A DNA stretch of 64,000 nt from Chrysopilus asiliformis (GCA_964034945.1 OZ035960.1:45117002-45181001); one strand, 5' to 3'; counted from the first letter of the stretch, positions 33,320 to 44,028 are shown. Made by a program: numbers and translations. Notes: generated by a model not told the origin, from the letters alone.

Positions 33320-34385
33320 CTTTGCTAGGTTCCATTTCGGTATTTAAGTGTTTTAAAAATTAAAATCGCCATTTTAGCACGCAGTGCGCGCCGCCCCATT
33401 TTTTAAAACTGAATTTGTCAATCTGATAAAGAAATTGCTAATTTAATTTAACAACAAAATTTTTATCAATTTGAAAAAAAATCTCACAGCGTGTACATAT
33501 TGCAGTCGCTGGGATTGTATGTGACCCCCGAAGTTTAAAAAGGGACTAAATAATCATTGGAGTGAATTCTGATCGAAAATATAATAATTTTTCAATCACG
33601 ATACTTTCTTATGCGACATCCACATTTATAAGAAAGTGAAACAAAAAAATACTACTGTACACCAATTTGCAAAACCCTAAAATAGATTTTTTTGCTGAAT
33701 GATGCTAAAAAAAGGCCTTTTATCCTTGAGCAAAGACTAATAGCTTCCAACGTCATTGAACCCCAATCATTCAACCTACGCAGTAACCCTAAAAATACCT
33801 AGAATAACATTTCCACCAACGATTTAACTCTAGATAGCCGAAAGTTTACAACCTACTCGAACAGCTAAGAACAACAGCTTCCATGCAAAGACTCATTATT
33901 TCTCCTCTTTCAACTCAATTTCATCAAGAAATTGTTTTGATTCTTTTACTGGCAAACAACTATACACGATTTGTCCATTTTCTCGTACAAAGTCTTACAA
34001 TACGACTATTTCCGAAATCGAACTGGCAGGCAGAAGAAAATTATCAATATTTTTTTTCATAATTTTTATCATTATCCACTTTACTTACCAGTCCCATTAA
34101 AAAATAAATTGTGTGAAAAGTATGAAAATGTTTGAGGTGTCCCATACTTATTACTGTTATTGTTTTTCGGATTTAAACTTTTAAAAACATTATTTTTTTT
34201 ATATTTTTATCATTCGCTATGATTACAAAAATTACCGCTTCAAAAATTCGTAGAAAAAATGCAATAAATTGGAAGATGTTAAGCTTCTCTGGTGATGAAA
34301 CTATCAAGGGGACAAATCAGGCTAATACGATGGATGTAGTATGAAAGATTTCAGCAGATATTAAAAATAATCTCATGGCACATTA
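33320..34385. other. Intergenic DNA, no gene seen
   Basis: No repeat partner or credible ORF was recognised. Confidence 0.45.
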
Positions 34386-34387
34386 AG

Positions 34388-35343
34388 CAGGGATGGGAAA
34401 CATTGTCGTAACGTAACGAAATAACGAAACGAAATAACGAAACGAAATAATGAAACGAAATAACGAAACGAAATAACGAAACGAAATAACGATTTTCCGG
34501 GTTTTTACTCAAAACTGCGTTATAACGTTGTTACGAAAACCGAAAAAAATGATTTCGTTTTTTCGTTATTTATTTATTTTTGCTTTATTTTATTTTTTAG
34601 TATTTTTTTGTGAAATATTTCACAAAAGTTCATGAAATATAACCCCACAGACCTACCAACTGCATAAAATATAATTAAAAATATTGGGATTTTTAATCAT
34701 ATTTTGATTCTAAATCGGACTTTATTATCGCCAGATTCACTCTATTTCTGGAGATACGAAAAAGAAAATCTTTTAAGCAACTGCTTCCGTTCTTCCGACC
34801 ATTCTGAGCAGTGCTTTGGCATTAAAGGGTCTTCCCCTAAGCTCTGGCTGGAACTATATAAAAAAAAGAAAATATTTTCTTTTTAGTATCTCCAGAAGTA
34901 GAGTGAATCTGGCGAAAGCAAAGTCCGACTCAGAATCAACGACGTCAAAATAGCCTAAAATTCAATCTCTGATATTGACACAAACAATATCATTTTTTAT
35001 GGGCCATGTTTTTTACTGAACCAAACTTTTGTACAATTTTTTTTCCTTTAAAGTTTTTTATTGATTTTTTAACTTACGAATCACTATTTTAGATTTTTTA
35101 AATTTTTATTTGTATTTTCTTTTTGTTAAGTTTTGTTAATTTTTTTATAGAATTTATTTTTATGGAGACTGAACTGAATTACTTTGTAATAAATAAACTA
35201 TTAAAAAAGTGCAATTTCTTGTGCAGTTTTCAGTGCAGTTTTCTGTTTCAATACATTTTTTTAACGTAACGAAATAAAATTTGAATTTCGTTACATAACG
35301 AAATGTATAACATTACGATTTTTTTTATCGTTTGTCATCCCTG
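34388..35343. mobile_element. K2: hAT-like element, copy with empty mariner site
   Basis: Tips CAGGGATGGGAAAC and the inverse CAGGGATGACAAAC bound 956 bp. Flanking octamers ACATTAAG and ACTTGAAA match at only 5 of 8. The left part has about six units of AACGAAACGAAAT (34409-34492). The TA at 35306-35307 is the uninterrupted counterpart of the mariner insertion in K1. No transposase. Confidence 0.7.
34706..34937. repeat. Foldback within K2
   Basis: Arms of about 70 bp starting GATTCTAAATCGGACTTT and containing CGCCAGATTCACTCTA in inverted orientation on the right. The centre is about 95 bp. Probably an insertion into K2, since K1 seems to lack it. Confidence 0.7.
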
Positions 35344-35349
35344 ACTTGA

Positions 35350-36670
35350 AATCAAACTGACACAAGCATTTTAAAAATATACCTTGTCGTAAACCACTTT
35401 CCATCGTTTACATCAATCTATTGAACATTTTACCGTACATTAAATTTAGCATAATATGCAGGTCACCAAAAAAACAACTCTGATTGATTTTGATTTCATA
35501 ATGGCAGTCAATCAAGCGTAATTGCCTGTGCAACAACAACGATTACCTTTGTAGGCACTCAAAGCCGTTTTGGCAAAAAAAAACGTGTCATGGCATCTTA
35601 TGTTGTTGAGATTGATTTTAAAAGAAATTTAAAAATCATTTTCTCATAAATCACACAAGAATTATCTGACCATAATCATGTCCTAGATTTTTGCCTCAAA
35701 CAGCTTAATAAGGGCTAATTACAAGTGAGTTCGATTTTCCTTACAACTTTTGGGTAAATTCATAAAAGATAAATTCATGTTGGAAATTTTTTTATAACAA
35801 AGAATTCGCTAGATTGCAAAAAGAATAACTGTTGACTTTTCAAAAATTGTTAATTGATAGGTAAATTCTGAGTCGTAAATATAACCAGCAATTTCCAACA
35901 CCCCATAAGGGTATCTCTACTGAACTGTTCCATTTTATTGGACACTAAGCCTACTATCGCAAATATGGTTTCTCCTCTTTCATTCATCCCTTTTATTCGC
36001 TCCATCATCAAAATTCACCAGTCGTTGCCGCAACCCCCAAGGTCCAATCTCGTGACAGCCAACAATCCGCACATCGAAACCTGGTTAGAGCTCCATCGCA
36101 GGAGTTTCAGATTTACAAAAACCTCTAGCATCATCAAACAGGCCGTCAAGTCATTGCTATGGACGTGACTTTACAAGTTGTAAAATTAATTATTCCTTCT
36201 TACGCCTGCAGCACATCAGAAAAACCCTACTATATACATATGCCATAGCGATTCAGACAGTAGTTTGTGGATACACGTGTAGATAGGATAAAAGTAATAA
36301 AAGTCTCAAGGCTCCGTTGATCAACGAGCCTCAAAGGTACTGCAACTTCAATTGCGGAAAATGTGGATAATAAAATTCTGAAAATTGTTTTTTTTTTTAC
36401 ACATTTTTCACATAGAGGAATAAAATTCATGGTATGAAGGACGCAATGATGCACTTTAGCTTTACTGAATTTCAACACAAAAAATTGCCAATTGACCTCA
36501 GTAGGCACAACCAGAACTATCCTACGTATTCAAGGATTCTAAATCGATGTAACCAAATTTTATAACCAAAAAAGTGTAATTTAACCCATTCGTGGTCAAT
36601 GTTACACAAAAGTTATTTTTTTCTGGCAAATTTTTATTTCTAGGCACAGTAGGAACCTCGAGACTTCTAA
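35350..36670. other. Intergenic DNA around one possible ORF
   Basis: Apart from the frame at 35938-36168 nothing is supported. Confidence 0.45.
35938..36168 (+). CDS. Unrecognised 76-codon ORF with coding-like codon use
   Basis: The segment is clearly more GC-rich than its surroundings, with many C-ending codons (ATC, CTC, GCC, AAC). The product ends HIETWLELHRRSFRFTK... . I do not recognise it. It may be part of an old exon or retroelement; there is no supporting splice or promoter evidence. Confidence 0.25.
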   Translation: MDTKPTIANMVSPLSFIPFIRSIIKIHQSLPQPPRSNLVTANNPHIETWLELHRRSFRFTKTSSIIKQAVKSLLWT

Positions 36671-36674
36671 GCTT

Positions 36675-36851
36675 CACGCAGAGAAAAAAAAATAGTAAAT
36701 TTAACTAAGTTTTAATGGGGAATTGGGATAAATAAAATAATTTCAATTACAAAAATAGTCACTTTAATCACGAAATAGTAAATTTTACTACTACGTTGTG
36801 ACTATTTTCGTAATTCAAAAACAGTTAGATTTACTATTTTTCCTCTACGTG
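36675..36851. mobile_element. F-family MITE, copy F2
   Basis: CACGCAGAGAAAAAAAAATA at the left and the inverse ATTTTTCCTCTACGTG at the right, followed by TA. Subterminal TTTTAATGGGGAATTGGG on the left. Shorter than other copies. Confidence 0.65.
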
Positions 36852-37094
36852 TAAGGGAATTATTCCTACCTGCAAGGCCTGATTTTGACGATTTTTCTAC
36901 TGTTTAACTTTAACTGATGAGGTGGGTCCAGTGGACCCACATTGACTTTTCTCTCTCTCATGTTTTCAGCACAATTACTCTGAAACCTTCAGTATCTTCA
37001 CACAGTCTTGTGTTGTAGGCAGAGGAGAAAGGACAGATTTAGAAAGAAGTGCGTTTGAGTCCAGTGGACCCAAACAGTTTGGTAATTTTTATAT

Positions 37095-37550
37095 TTTTTA
37101 TACCCGTATGGTGAAACCAAAGGGTATATTAACTTTGCCTTACCGTTTGTAATGCCAAGATCCCGTCATCACATACAAAAATGAATTACACCAGTGTGTT
37201 TAGAATTATAAAAATAATTGAATTTTGCTTGTCCGTCCGTCTGTCCGTCCGTCTGTGGCGCGGATTGCGGGCGCACGGATTGAGCTAGAGACTTGAAATT
37301 TTGCCCAGATTCGTTTTTCGTAAAATGCAAGGCTAAGTTCGTGAATGGGCAAAAATGGACTATTAGAAAACGTTTTTTGCGAATATCTTAAAAACGTTAT
37401 TTAGGATATAAAACCCCCATACATCAAAATACGATTAGAATAAATTTTAAAAAATCTTGTTGAAAAGTTTGACTTCAAAGTGGAATTTTGATACAACTTT
37501 CGCTGTTCAATTAAATCACCAGATTGGCAATTATAGCTTTTGTTATGTTT
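37095..37550 (+). mobile_element. A-family element, copy A5 (internally deleted)
   Basis: Starts TATACCCGTATGG and ends TTTTGTTATGTTT. Parts of the middle, including the GGGGTACCCC block and the sequence before the 3' hairpin, are shortened. Confidence 0.75.
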
Positions 37551-37575
37551 GTGACTATTTTAGTTATTCTTTTAT

Positions 37576-38158
37576 TTTTATACCCGTATGGTGAAACCAA
37601 AGGGTATATTAACTTTGCCTTACCGTTTGTAACGCCAAGATCCCGTCATCACACATAAAAATGAATTACACCAGTATGTTTAGAATGATAAAAATAATTA
37701 ATTTCTGCATGTCCGTCCGTCTGTCCGTCTGTCTGTCCGTCTGTCTGTCTGTCCGTCTGTCCGTCTGTCTGTGGCGCGGATTGCGGGCGCACGAATTGAG
37801 CTAGAGACTTGAAATTTTGCGCAGATCCGTTTTTCGTAAAATGCGAGGCTAAGTTCGTTAATGGGCAAAAATGGACCATTAGGGGGGGTACCCCCCATAC
37901 GAACGAAAACGGTTTTTGTGAATATCTCAAAAACGGTGTATCTTATCAAAAAAGTGCAAGAACAAAATTTATTTAGGATATGATTCTACATAAAACTTCC
38001 ATACATCAAAATCCGATTGGAATAAATTTAAAAAAATCTTATTGGAAAGTTTGACTTCAAAGTGGAATTTTGGTACAACTGTTCGAATTTTGATACGAAT
38101 ATCACCATACGGGTCTCCAATGATTGCCAGATTGGCAATTGTAGCTTTTGTTATGTTT
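37576..38158 (+). mobile_element. A-family element, copy A6 (reference full-length copy)
   Basis: About 583 bp: TATACCC/GGGTATA terminal hairpin, CATCACACA block, GTCCGTCTGTCC tract (37711-37772), core GAGCTAGAGACTTGAAATTT near 37798, AGGGGGGGTACCCCCC, CTCAAAAACGGTG, GATTGCCAGATTGGCAAT hairpin and TTATGTTT end. No ORF of its own. The layout (short terminal pairing, central GTCY microsatellite, 3' hairpin) is that of DINE-1/mini-me Helentron derivatives. Confidence 0.85.
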
Positions 38159-38575
38159 ATATATATTTTTTGTGAAAGACCGAATGGTATTCTTTTTATA
38201 CTGAATTTTGTAGATTAAGTATTAAATTAATAAAAAACATGTTATTTTTAGTATCTATTATTAAATCGAATTATGATTTTGTTATTGGTTAATACATAAA
38301 AGCCCATGAATATTTATTAAATTGTTTAAAATTAGTTTTATTTTGCTTTTAAATTAACTTGGGATAGGTGGGGTCCAATGAACCCTACCTCATCATTTAC
38401 GTATGTGGTTTCCAACTCATAACTCGAAAGTTAAATAAAACAATTTTGTTTCGGCTCTTTTTGAATTTTATTAAGCACATATTTAACTATGTTCCAGATT
38501 TTTTTATGTACAAATATCAATTGTGGTCAACACAACCACTGCTCTAGGATACGATCTGAAAAATGACACGTCGTA

Positions 38576-38769
38576 CACGGAGAGGGAAATCCAAATAGGA
38601 ATTTACGAGTATTCTGCAATGATTCCCTTAAAAATAGGGATTTATTCCAATGATTTTGGGTAAATTTCCAATTTTTTGGCATGAATTTCCCTTTTGTTTG
38701 GGAGTAATTTCCAACTGTCTCGTATATTCCTATATTTTGTAGGAATCTGTTCTTATATTTCAGTCCGTG
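38576..38769. mobile_element. G-family MITE, complete copy G2
   Basis: Tip CACGGAGAGGGAAATCC and the inverse of TATATTTCAGTCCGTG-like right end, each bounded by TA (38574-38575, 38770-38771). 194 bp. Related copies are at 19343-19461 and 58753-58955. Confidence 0.75.
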
Positions 38770-38779
38770 TAGTACCCTT

Positions 38780-39295
38780 GAATTCCTCAAACTTTTTTAA
38801 CAAACCTCTTGAAAATCCCTTTTCTTTCGAATTTGCCCCAACTTAAAAACTAGTCGGTATTTACAGATACTGATACTGGTCAATGCTTCTTTTTCTGTGG
38901 CCATTTTGCGTGCGGGCTTTTTTGCTTCACTCGTTTAACTGATCTCAAAATTAATGACGGAGTCGAATAAACATAAATTACAAGTAATTTCAATTAGGCT
39001 CCGACATTTTAACCGCAGAGCGACGGATAAGATGTAGAGACGGAATGTAATAAATCATTGAAAGGAATTTTTCACATTTTTTATCTATTTTTTTTACTTT
39101 TCGAAAAAAAAACATACAAAAATACGATTTTGCATGCTTCGCTCAGTGTAATTGCATTTCGTATTTACCTATCATTAAATGAAAATTAAATTTCATTTAA
39201 AAAAAAAGTGCCCATTACTCGTTTAAGCATTTGTAGACGCGATCTACTAAAATTTAATTTCAACTCGCTGCAAATGCAAAAAACCACACTTACTG
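38780..39295. other. Intergenic DNA, no gene seen
   Basis: Nothing recognised. Confidence 0.4.
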
Positions 39296-39297
39296 TA

Positions 39298-40083
39298 CAC
39301 TCTAGAAAATTTTATTGTAATTTTACCCCTATTATCGTAGGAAACCATTTTCCTACGATAATAGGGGTAAAATTACACCGAGTCGTAATGGCTTTAAAAG
39401 CTATGCATTTTTACTCATTTTGTGGCGTACAAAAGCCTCTTTTACGAGGGAACTTTAAGCTAAATAAGAAGTAAAAGTACAATATTGGTGTAATTTTACG
39501 ACATGGATGTTTAAAATTACCACATTTTTGTTGTAATTTTCCTCCTATTTGGTAGCAAAACCACGTCTTAAAGGTGTAATTTTACGACATTTTTTGTTTA
39601 AAATTACACCGAAAATGGTATTAGAATTTCTCGGCTTATACGGTCTGCAAAAACAAAAATATTATATTATTTTTGCGGATCTTTTCACATCCAAATTTCC
39701 CGGGCATGTCTGCCATGTGGCAGGCGCCACACAGGATTTTGGTAGAGTAAAACTCGATTCGAGTATTTATACTCCGATGGCACAAACCTTATGCGAATTA
39801 TAAGGTTAAGGTTAAATTGTCCGTACAATAATGCAAAAATACCCTGCGAGCGTGTTTTTACACCAAAATGAGAGTAAAAATACGAATATTGGTCGAAATT
39901 TTACGCAAGGTTTAAAATTACCCTATTTCTAGTGTAAGATTAATGTTTTTTTGGGTGATTTTACAACTTAAATGGTGTGCGAGCTAAATTCTGATTTTTT
40001 TTCGAAATTTTACGACGTTTTTGCAAATTTACCCCGTTTTTACCCCATTTTTCGGTTTAAATTCAAATTCATTTTCTACAGTG
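39298..40083. mobile_element. P: TA-flanked TIR element made of iterated GTAATTTTAC modules
   Basis: Tips CACTCTAGAAAAT and ATTTTCTACAGTG are inverted with TA on both sides (39296-39297, 40084-40085). Inside, modules such as GTGTAATTTTACGACAT and TTTAAAATTACAC alternate in orientation at least six times. One pair forms a perfect palindrome at 39316-39377. The 84-codon ORF at 39549-39803 has no recognisable domain. Confidence 0.7.
39316..39377. repeat. Perfect 29-bp inverted repeat with 4-bp loop
   Basis: The arm TGTAATTTTACCCCTATTAT... (29 bp, 39316-39344) is matched without error by 39349-39377; the loop is CCAT. Confidence 0.95.
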
Positions 40084-40089
40084 TAGTTA

Positions 40090-40570
40090 ATTACATTTTT
40101 TTTGTAATCCGTGCCTACCTACACGGCCAACATAATTAAATCAGAACCAACAAATGAGTGAAGTCGGGCGCGATAATCGCATGCAACATTTCACCTAATA
40201 TTGAGGCCAATTTATTGCTGAAGATAAACAAGCAAATCAAATTGAATCACAGAAATGGACTTCAAAAATAACATTTCGCATGCGTTATTAAATTTCTTTG
40301 ATTTATTCAGATATCGCCTAAACAAATTACATAGCAATGCATTATTGAATTTTACTGATTAGTCGACTTTATTCAGGGCTGGTTATTATTCAAAATACTG
40401 ACAGTAACGGAAAAATAATAAATATTTTATGCTTTTGCTTCTTGAAGAAAACCATTACCAGACTTTATTTAAAATTTGGATCAGTTTTAACTGGCAATAT
40501 AAAAACTACACGGTGGTAGGGTATAAAAACTACACGGTTTAAGTTCAACAAAACATACTTTTTTCTGTGT
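40090..40570. other. Intergenic DNA, no gene seen
   Basis: A short direct repeat (GGGTATAAAAACTACACGG region at 40500-40540) is the only structure noted. Confidence 0.4.
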
Positions 40571-40572
40571 GT

Positions 40573-41172
40573 CAGAGCTTCGAACCGGGTATTTTGCATT
40601 CTGGTTATCAGTTTCGTCCTTTATTTTATTCCGCTTCCGGTTTCGGTCCGGTTTTTAAAAAACAAATATCGCTCTGGTTACGAGAACCGGTTCGGGAGCG
40701 GGTTTTTGCGGTTTAATTCAACATCAAAAAATTGTGATTTTAAATACAGGTATCCCTCGAGTTACGCGGTACTTGAGTTACGCGAATTTCGATTTACGTG
40801 GAAAAAATTGCGGCAATACTCGAGTTATGCGGTACGGCTTTGGAGCAATTTTTATTTAAAAAGAAAATATTGTAATTATAGATGAATGTTTTTATATAAA
40901 AAAGATAATAGGTATGTATTGTTTTACACTAATCCTGAGTCTCCTCTTACGCGGTTTTAACTTACGCGGTTTCAACTTACGCGGAACCAATTAACCGCGT
41001 AACTCGAGGGATACTTGTAGTGAAAAAAAGCGAAAACCGCTAGTAAAATCCGATCCGGATACAGTTTCGATTTTTAATTTTTCTGAAAATCCGGTTCGCT
41101 CACGGTTACGGTAAAAGAAAATCGGTTTTCACTCGGTTTTGACTTCCGCTTCCGGTTCAATTCGAAGCTCTG
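40573..41172. mobile_element. GAACC-type TIR element, hAT-like, interrupted by a pogo-like MITE
   Basis: Ends CAGAGCTTCGAACCGGG and CCGGTTCAATTCGAAGCTCTG are inverted. The interior is dominated by CGGTT/AACCG words in both orientations. Flanking octamers do not match, so the hAT call rests on the CAGAG tip only. Confidence 0.55.
40747..41017. mobile_element. Pogo-like MITE with TA duplication
   Basis: Tips CAGGTATCCCTCGAGTTACG and CGTAACTCGAGGGATACTTG are inverted with TA flanks (40745-40746, 41018-41019). GTTACGCG words repeat inside both ends. Confidence 0.85.
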
Positions 41173-41179
41173 GTTAAAA

Positions 41180-42090
41180 AAGACATCATAATCATTTTGG
41201 GAAAATTTGACGTCGATGACCCCGAATCTAAACGTGGTTTAGCCACCTGATCGTGGCCATCTGATTGATTTAAGATAATCGAAAGATAAAATTTGGTTTT
41301 CGAAGATTTTTTTTTTTTTTCAAATTTTAATTTTTTTGTGGATGTTAGAATTATTTTCGAAGAATTTTATCTCACTGATTCTGAATCTGACTTCGGTTTG
41401 GTTTTATTCACTCTGTTCTTGAGAGAATAAAGATAAAACTCATATGAGTTCTGTTGCAAAAATCAGATTTTTCTTTTTCGATTATCTCAAAAACTAACGA
41501 CAATCTAGCTAAACCACGTCCAGATTTGGAATTAAGCAGAGTTTTTCAATTCTTCATCGATATGCCAGTCTGTCTGTTTTTTAGTTCATTTTCTGAATAT
41601 AGACAAATCAAATAGCAAAAGAGATTGATAAGATCAAATCATCTGCAACTTCTACGAACCTCAGAGATTTCGTAGAAGAAAACATGCGACTTCTACGAAA
41701 TACAATAGCAAAAAGTTCATTTACTCTTAGCTAATAAAACTTTAACGTTTCTTTTAAAATGCTTCAAATGAGCAAAACAAAGTTCAGTAGCACATTTATT
41801 GACCAAATTAATTAGCGAGATACCTGGAATGCATTCGACTGGAGCAAAAAACCAAAAAAAGCCTTTGAAAACGCCAATGTTTTGTTGATCGACTTATTAG
41901 CACCCAAAGTTCTGACGAAGTTTTTTTTTATTATCTTCTGAGGGGTAAGACGTTTTTCGCTAGAAAAGTCGATTACTCATATTGTAAGGAGTATAAATAG
42001 ACATAAGAAGACAATTTAGATTATTGGTGATCGAAAAGAATCATAAAATTTTTACAATAAATCTACTATTATTGACACAAATCAAACTCA
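41180..42090. other. Intergenic DNA with possible TATA box before the 42125 model
   Basis: Most shows nothing. TATAAATAG at about 41992-42000 lies about 130 bp upstream of the plus-strand ATG at 42125; such a motif is not rare in AT-rich DNA. A CTTCTACGAA/TTCGTAGAAG hairpin is at 41648-41677. Confidence 0.35.
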
Positions 42091-42124
42091 CATTAATATC
42101 ATCATATACGATGTTAGCCATAAT

Positions 42125-42336
42125 ATGTCTAAAAAAAAGGTAAATAATCCAGGAAGAAATTTAGTTGTGACAGTGAATGTTTGGTTTCTTGTTTAAATTT
42201 CTTTCTCTGATTTTAGTATAACCAAACGGCAATAATGTCAACCGAGACGTTGGCGATTGGTAAACTTTGTGAGGACATTATGTTACCCGCTAACGTTGCG
42301 GTCGACATAAATGATGCTTGGACAAACACCATTAAA
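42125..42336 (+). CDS. Alternative plus-strand gene start: two small exons (uncertain)
   Basis: ATG at 42125 encodes MSKKK and stops at an AAG|GTAAAT donor. A 77-nt intron (42140-42216) ends in a strong acceptor (TTTCTTTCTCTGATTTTAG). The frame continues for 40 codons, YNQTAIMSTETLAIGKLCED... to NTIK, then an AAA|GTAAAA donor at 42337. Purines occupy about 80% of first codon positions in exon 2, which is coding-like. No family is recognised. It runs against the minus-strand exon at 42360-42873, so both are unlikely to be wholly right. The plus-strand frame past 42336 is a shadow of the minus exon. Confidence 0.35.
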
Positions 42337-42359
42337 GTAAAAACAACTGATTATCTTAC

Positions 42360-42873
42360 CATAGTCAGATGGCATTGTACACATAGCTGGATGATGTGCT
42401 GGACATATTTCTGGATGATGTGGGATAAAATATCCATGCTCGGTTGGATAGAATTCCCCAGCGTATGGAATGTAGATGCTGCCACCGGGTCCTGGCGGCG
42501 GGATATTTGGTCCGTTGCCAGCGTTACCTCCCGGTGGTGGGCAATTGGTCCCAACATTCAAATTGCCCCCGGAATGGCCATTCTCGTGCTGGTGGGCATG
42601 ATGATGATGGTGGATATGATGGTGATTCATTGATGCTGCGATCTGCTGTTGATGCAATGCTATCTGCTGTTGTTGCTGCTGCTGCTGTTGTTGTTGTGGC
42701 TGATGGAGTGCGCAAACACTTCCGGCTGCTTGCTGATGTAGAAGTGGCGGTGAAGATGGCAATGATCCATCAGGTGTTGTTTGTGAACCGCCACTGCCAC
42801 TGATATTTGAGCTACTAACACTTGTATGATTCAAATGGTGTTCTGGTGGCGCTGTTACAGCCAGACGCACCAT
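42360..42873 (-). CDS. First coding exon of a His/Gln/Pro-rich protein, incomplete
   Basis: The ATG at 42871-42873 opens a frame of 171 codons plus one base that ends at a good donor, CTATG|GTAAGA (GT at 42359-42358). Composition: Ser/Gly/Pro N-terminus (MVRLAVTAPPEHHLNH), an 11-residue Gln run, a His-rich stretch (HHHIHHHHHAHQH), a Gly/Asn/Pro region, and a less biased end, YIPYAGEFYPTEHGYFIPHH then CPAHHPAMCTMPSDYG. Low-complexity leaders like this are common in insect nuclear and neuronal proteins, but I cannot name the gene. A possible 5'-UTR exon acceptor (TTTTTTTTAG) is at 42931. A 37-nt exon candidate at 42128-42092 (minus) would join in frame and add hydrophobic residues. Later exons are not identified. 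Confidence 0.6.
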
Positions 42874-42874
42874 A

Positions 42875-44025
42875 ATTTAACTAAAGATTTATTATTTCAA
42901 AATTTCCTCAAGATTCTCTCTTCTTTCGGCTAAAAAAAATATTCACAAATATTCACTCTTGATCGCAATTTATTATTTTTATTTATTATTATTTTTTTTT
43001 GCTAATTTTCTTACAACAAAAATGTGCACACGTCACACTTCAATGCTACGAAAACTTAAATTATTTAACAACGGAACAAACCACCATTTGACTTTTAAAT
43101 TGCACAAATATTTCTCTTCTCAGTGATTGAATTAAGAAACTGTAATGGAAAATAAAACCCATTTGGTAATTTTTCACAGTATAATTAGACTGAGGTGTTG
43201 TATAGATGCATTGCTGTCTCTGCACAAATATCTGGGGAATATTGAGGTGAAGTAGAGTACAACAACAACAGCAACAACAACAGCAAAAACCTTCATAAAA
43301 CTACAACTAGCTAATAGTAATAAAAAAAACGCTACTCTATACAGGCCAAACGAAAGCATAGCTAGCAGTGGCTGAACTCGTGGAATTTTTCCTTGAAGAT
43401 TATTTCATTCAGCCAGCGATTCTGTGCAGATATAAATATATACATATATACGACGAAACTTTAAGAGCCATTCAAAAAGTCCGAGTAGATGAAAGACGAT
43501 AGTTTGATGTGAAGAAAATTTCAAGTGAATGTTTACTTGATACGAGTATTAGCCAACAAACTAACATCAGCATCATCGAGCCGGCTTTCATCATCATCAA
43601 CTTCAACATCTTCCCCAACATCTTGTCATTAAGTTGAATAGCGAAGAACATCACAAAGTGTTGTTAGTTAGATCAGACGATTTGAAGGGACGGAAGGCGG
43701 AATATGTTTCTCCGGATGTTTTCCTTCTTTTCCAAATGAATAATACGAATACTAAGTCAGTATAATGATAATCGTACAAGAGGACGGCTACAAACTAGAA
43801 GAATGTTGTTGTCTAATAAAGCCACAATAGGTTAAATACGCTAACATAGTTTGACAATGTTGCCATAGTAATTCGCCAACGATAATCAAATATGATTGAC
43901 TTTATGTTGTTTTAAACGGAAATTCGGTAATTTTTTAATCACAGAATTATGGCGAATTCGAAAAGGAAATTAGATATAGTCGAGAAATATGATTTTTGCC
44001 ATAGTCAATACTTTGTGTGTTTATA
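42875..44025 (-). promoter_or_regulatory. Upstream region of the His/Gln-rich exon
   Basis: No further ORF is credible. It has a CAA/CAG repeat tract at 43259-43293 and a TATATAAATA-like run at 43433-43452. It would hold the promoter or a 5'-UTR intron of the 42873 gene, but no core promoter element can be placed with confidence. Confidence 0.3.
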
Positions 44026-44028
44026 TTA

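Larger units (their letters stand above)
36908..38430. mobile_element. D3: diverged TTAA element carrying two A-family insertions
   Basis: TTAA occurs at 36904-36907 and 38431-38434. Inside the left end is ACTGATGAGGTGGGTCCAGT and the right end has CCTCATCATTTACGTATG, as in D1 and D2. Tips are degraded. Without the two A copies it is about 480 bp, longer than D1/D2, so it may represent a less deleted form. Confidence 0.6.

Noticed and set aside
34409..34492. Regular AACGAAACGAAAT units as a CRISPR-like or satellite array
   Set aside because: Short direct tandem units without spacers, at the end of a hAT-like element.
41990..42000. TATAAATAG as a confident core promoter
   Set aside because: Such strings are common at this base composition and the gene model downstream is itself uncertain.
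42337..42633. Plus-strand ORF continuing through the His/Gln exon
   Set aside because: Met/Trp-rich product is the antisense shadow of CAT/CAC/CCA-rich codons on the minus strand.
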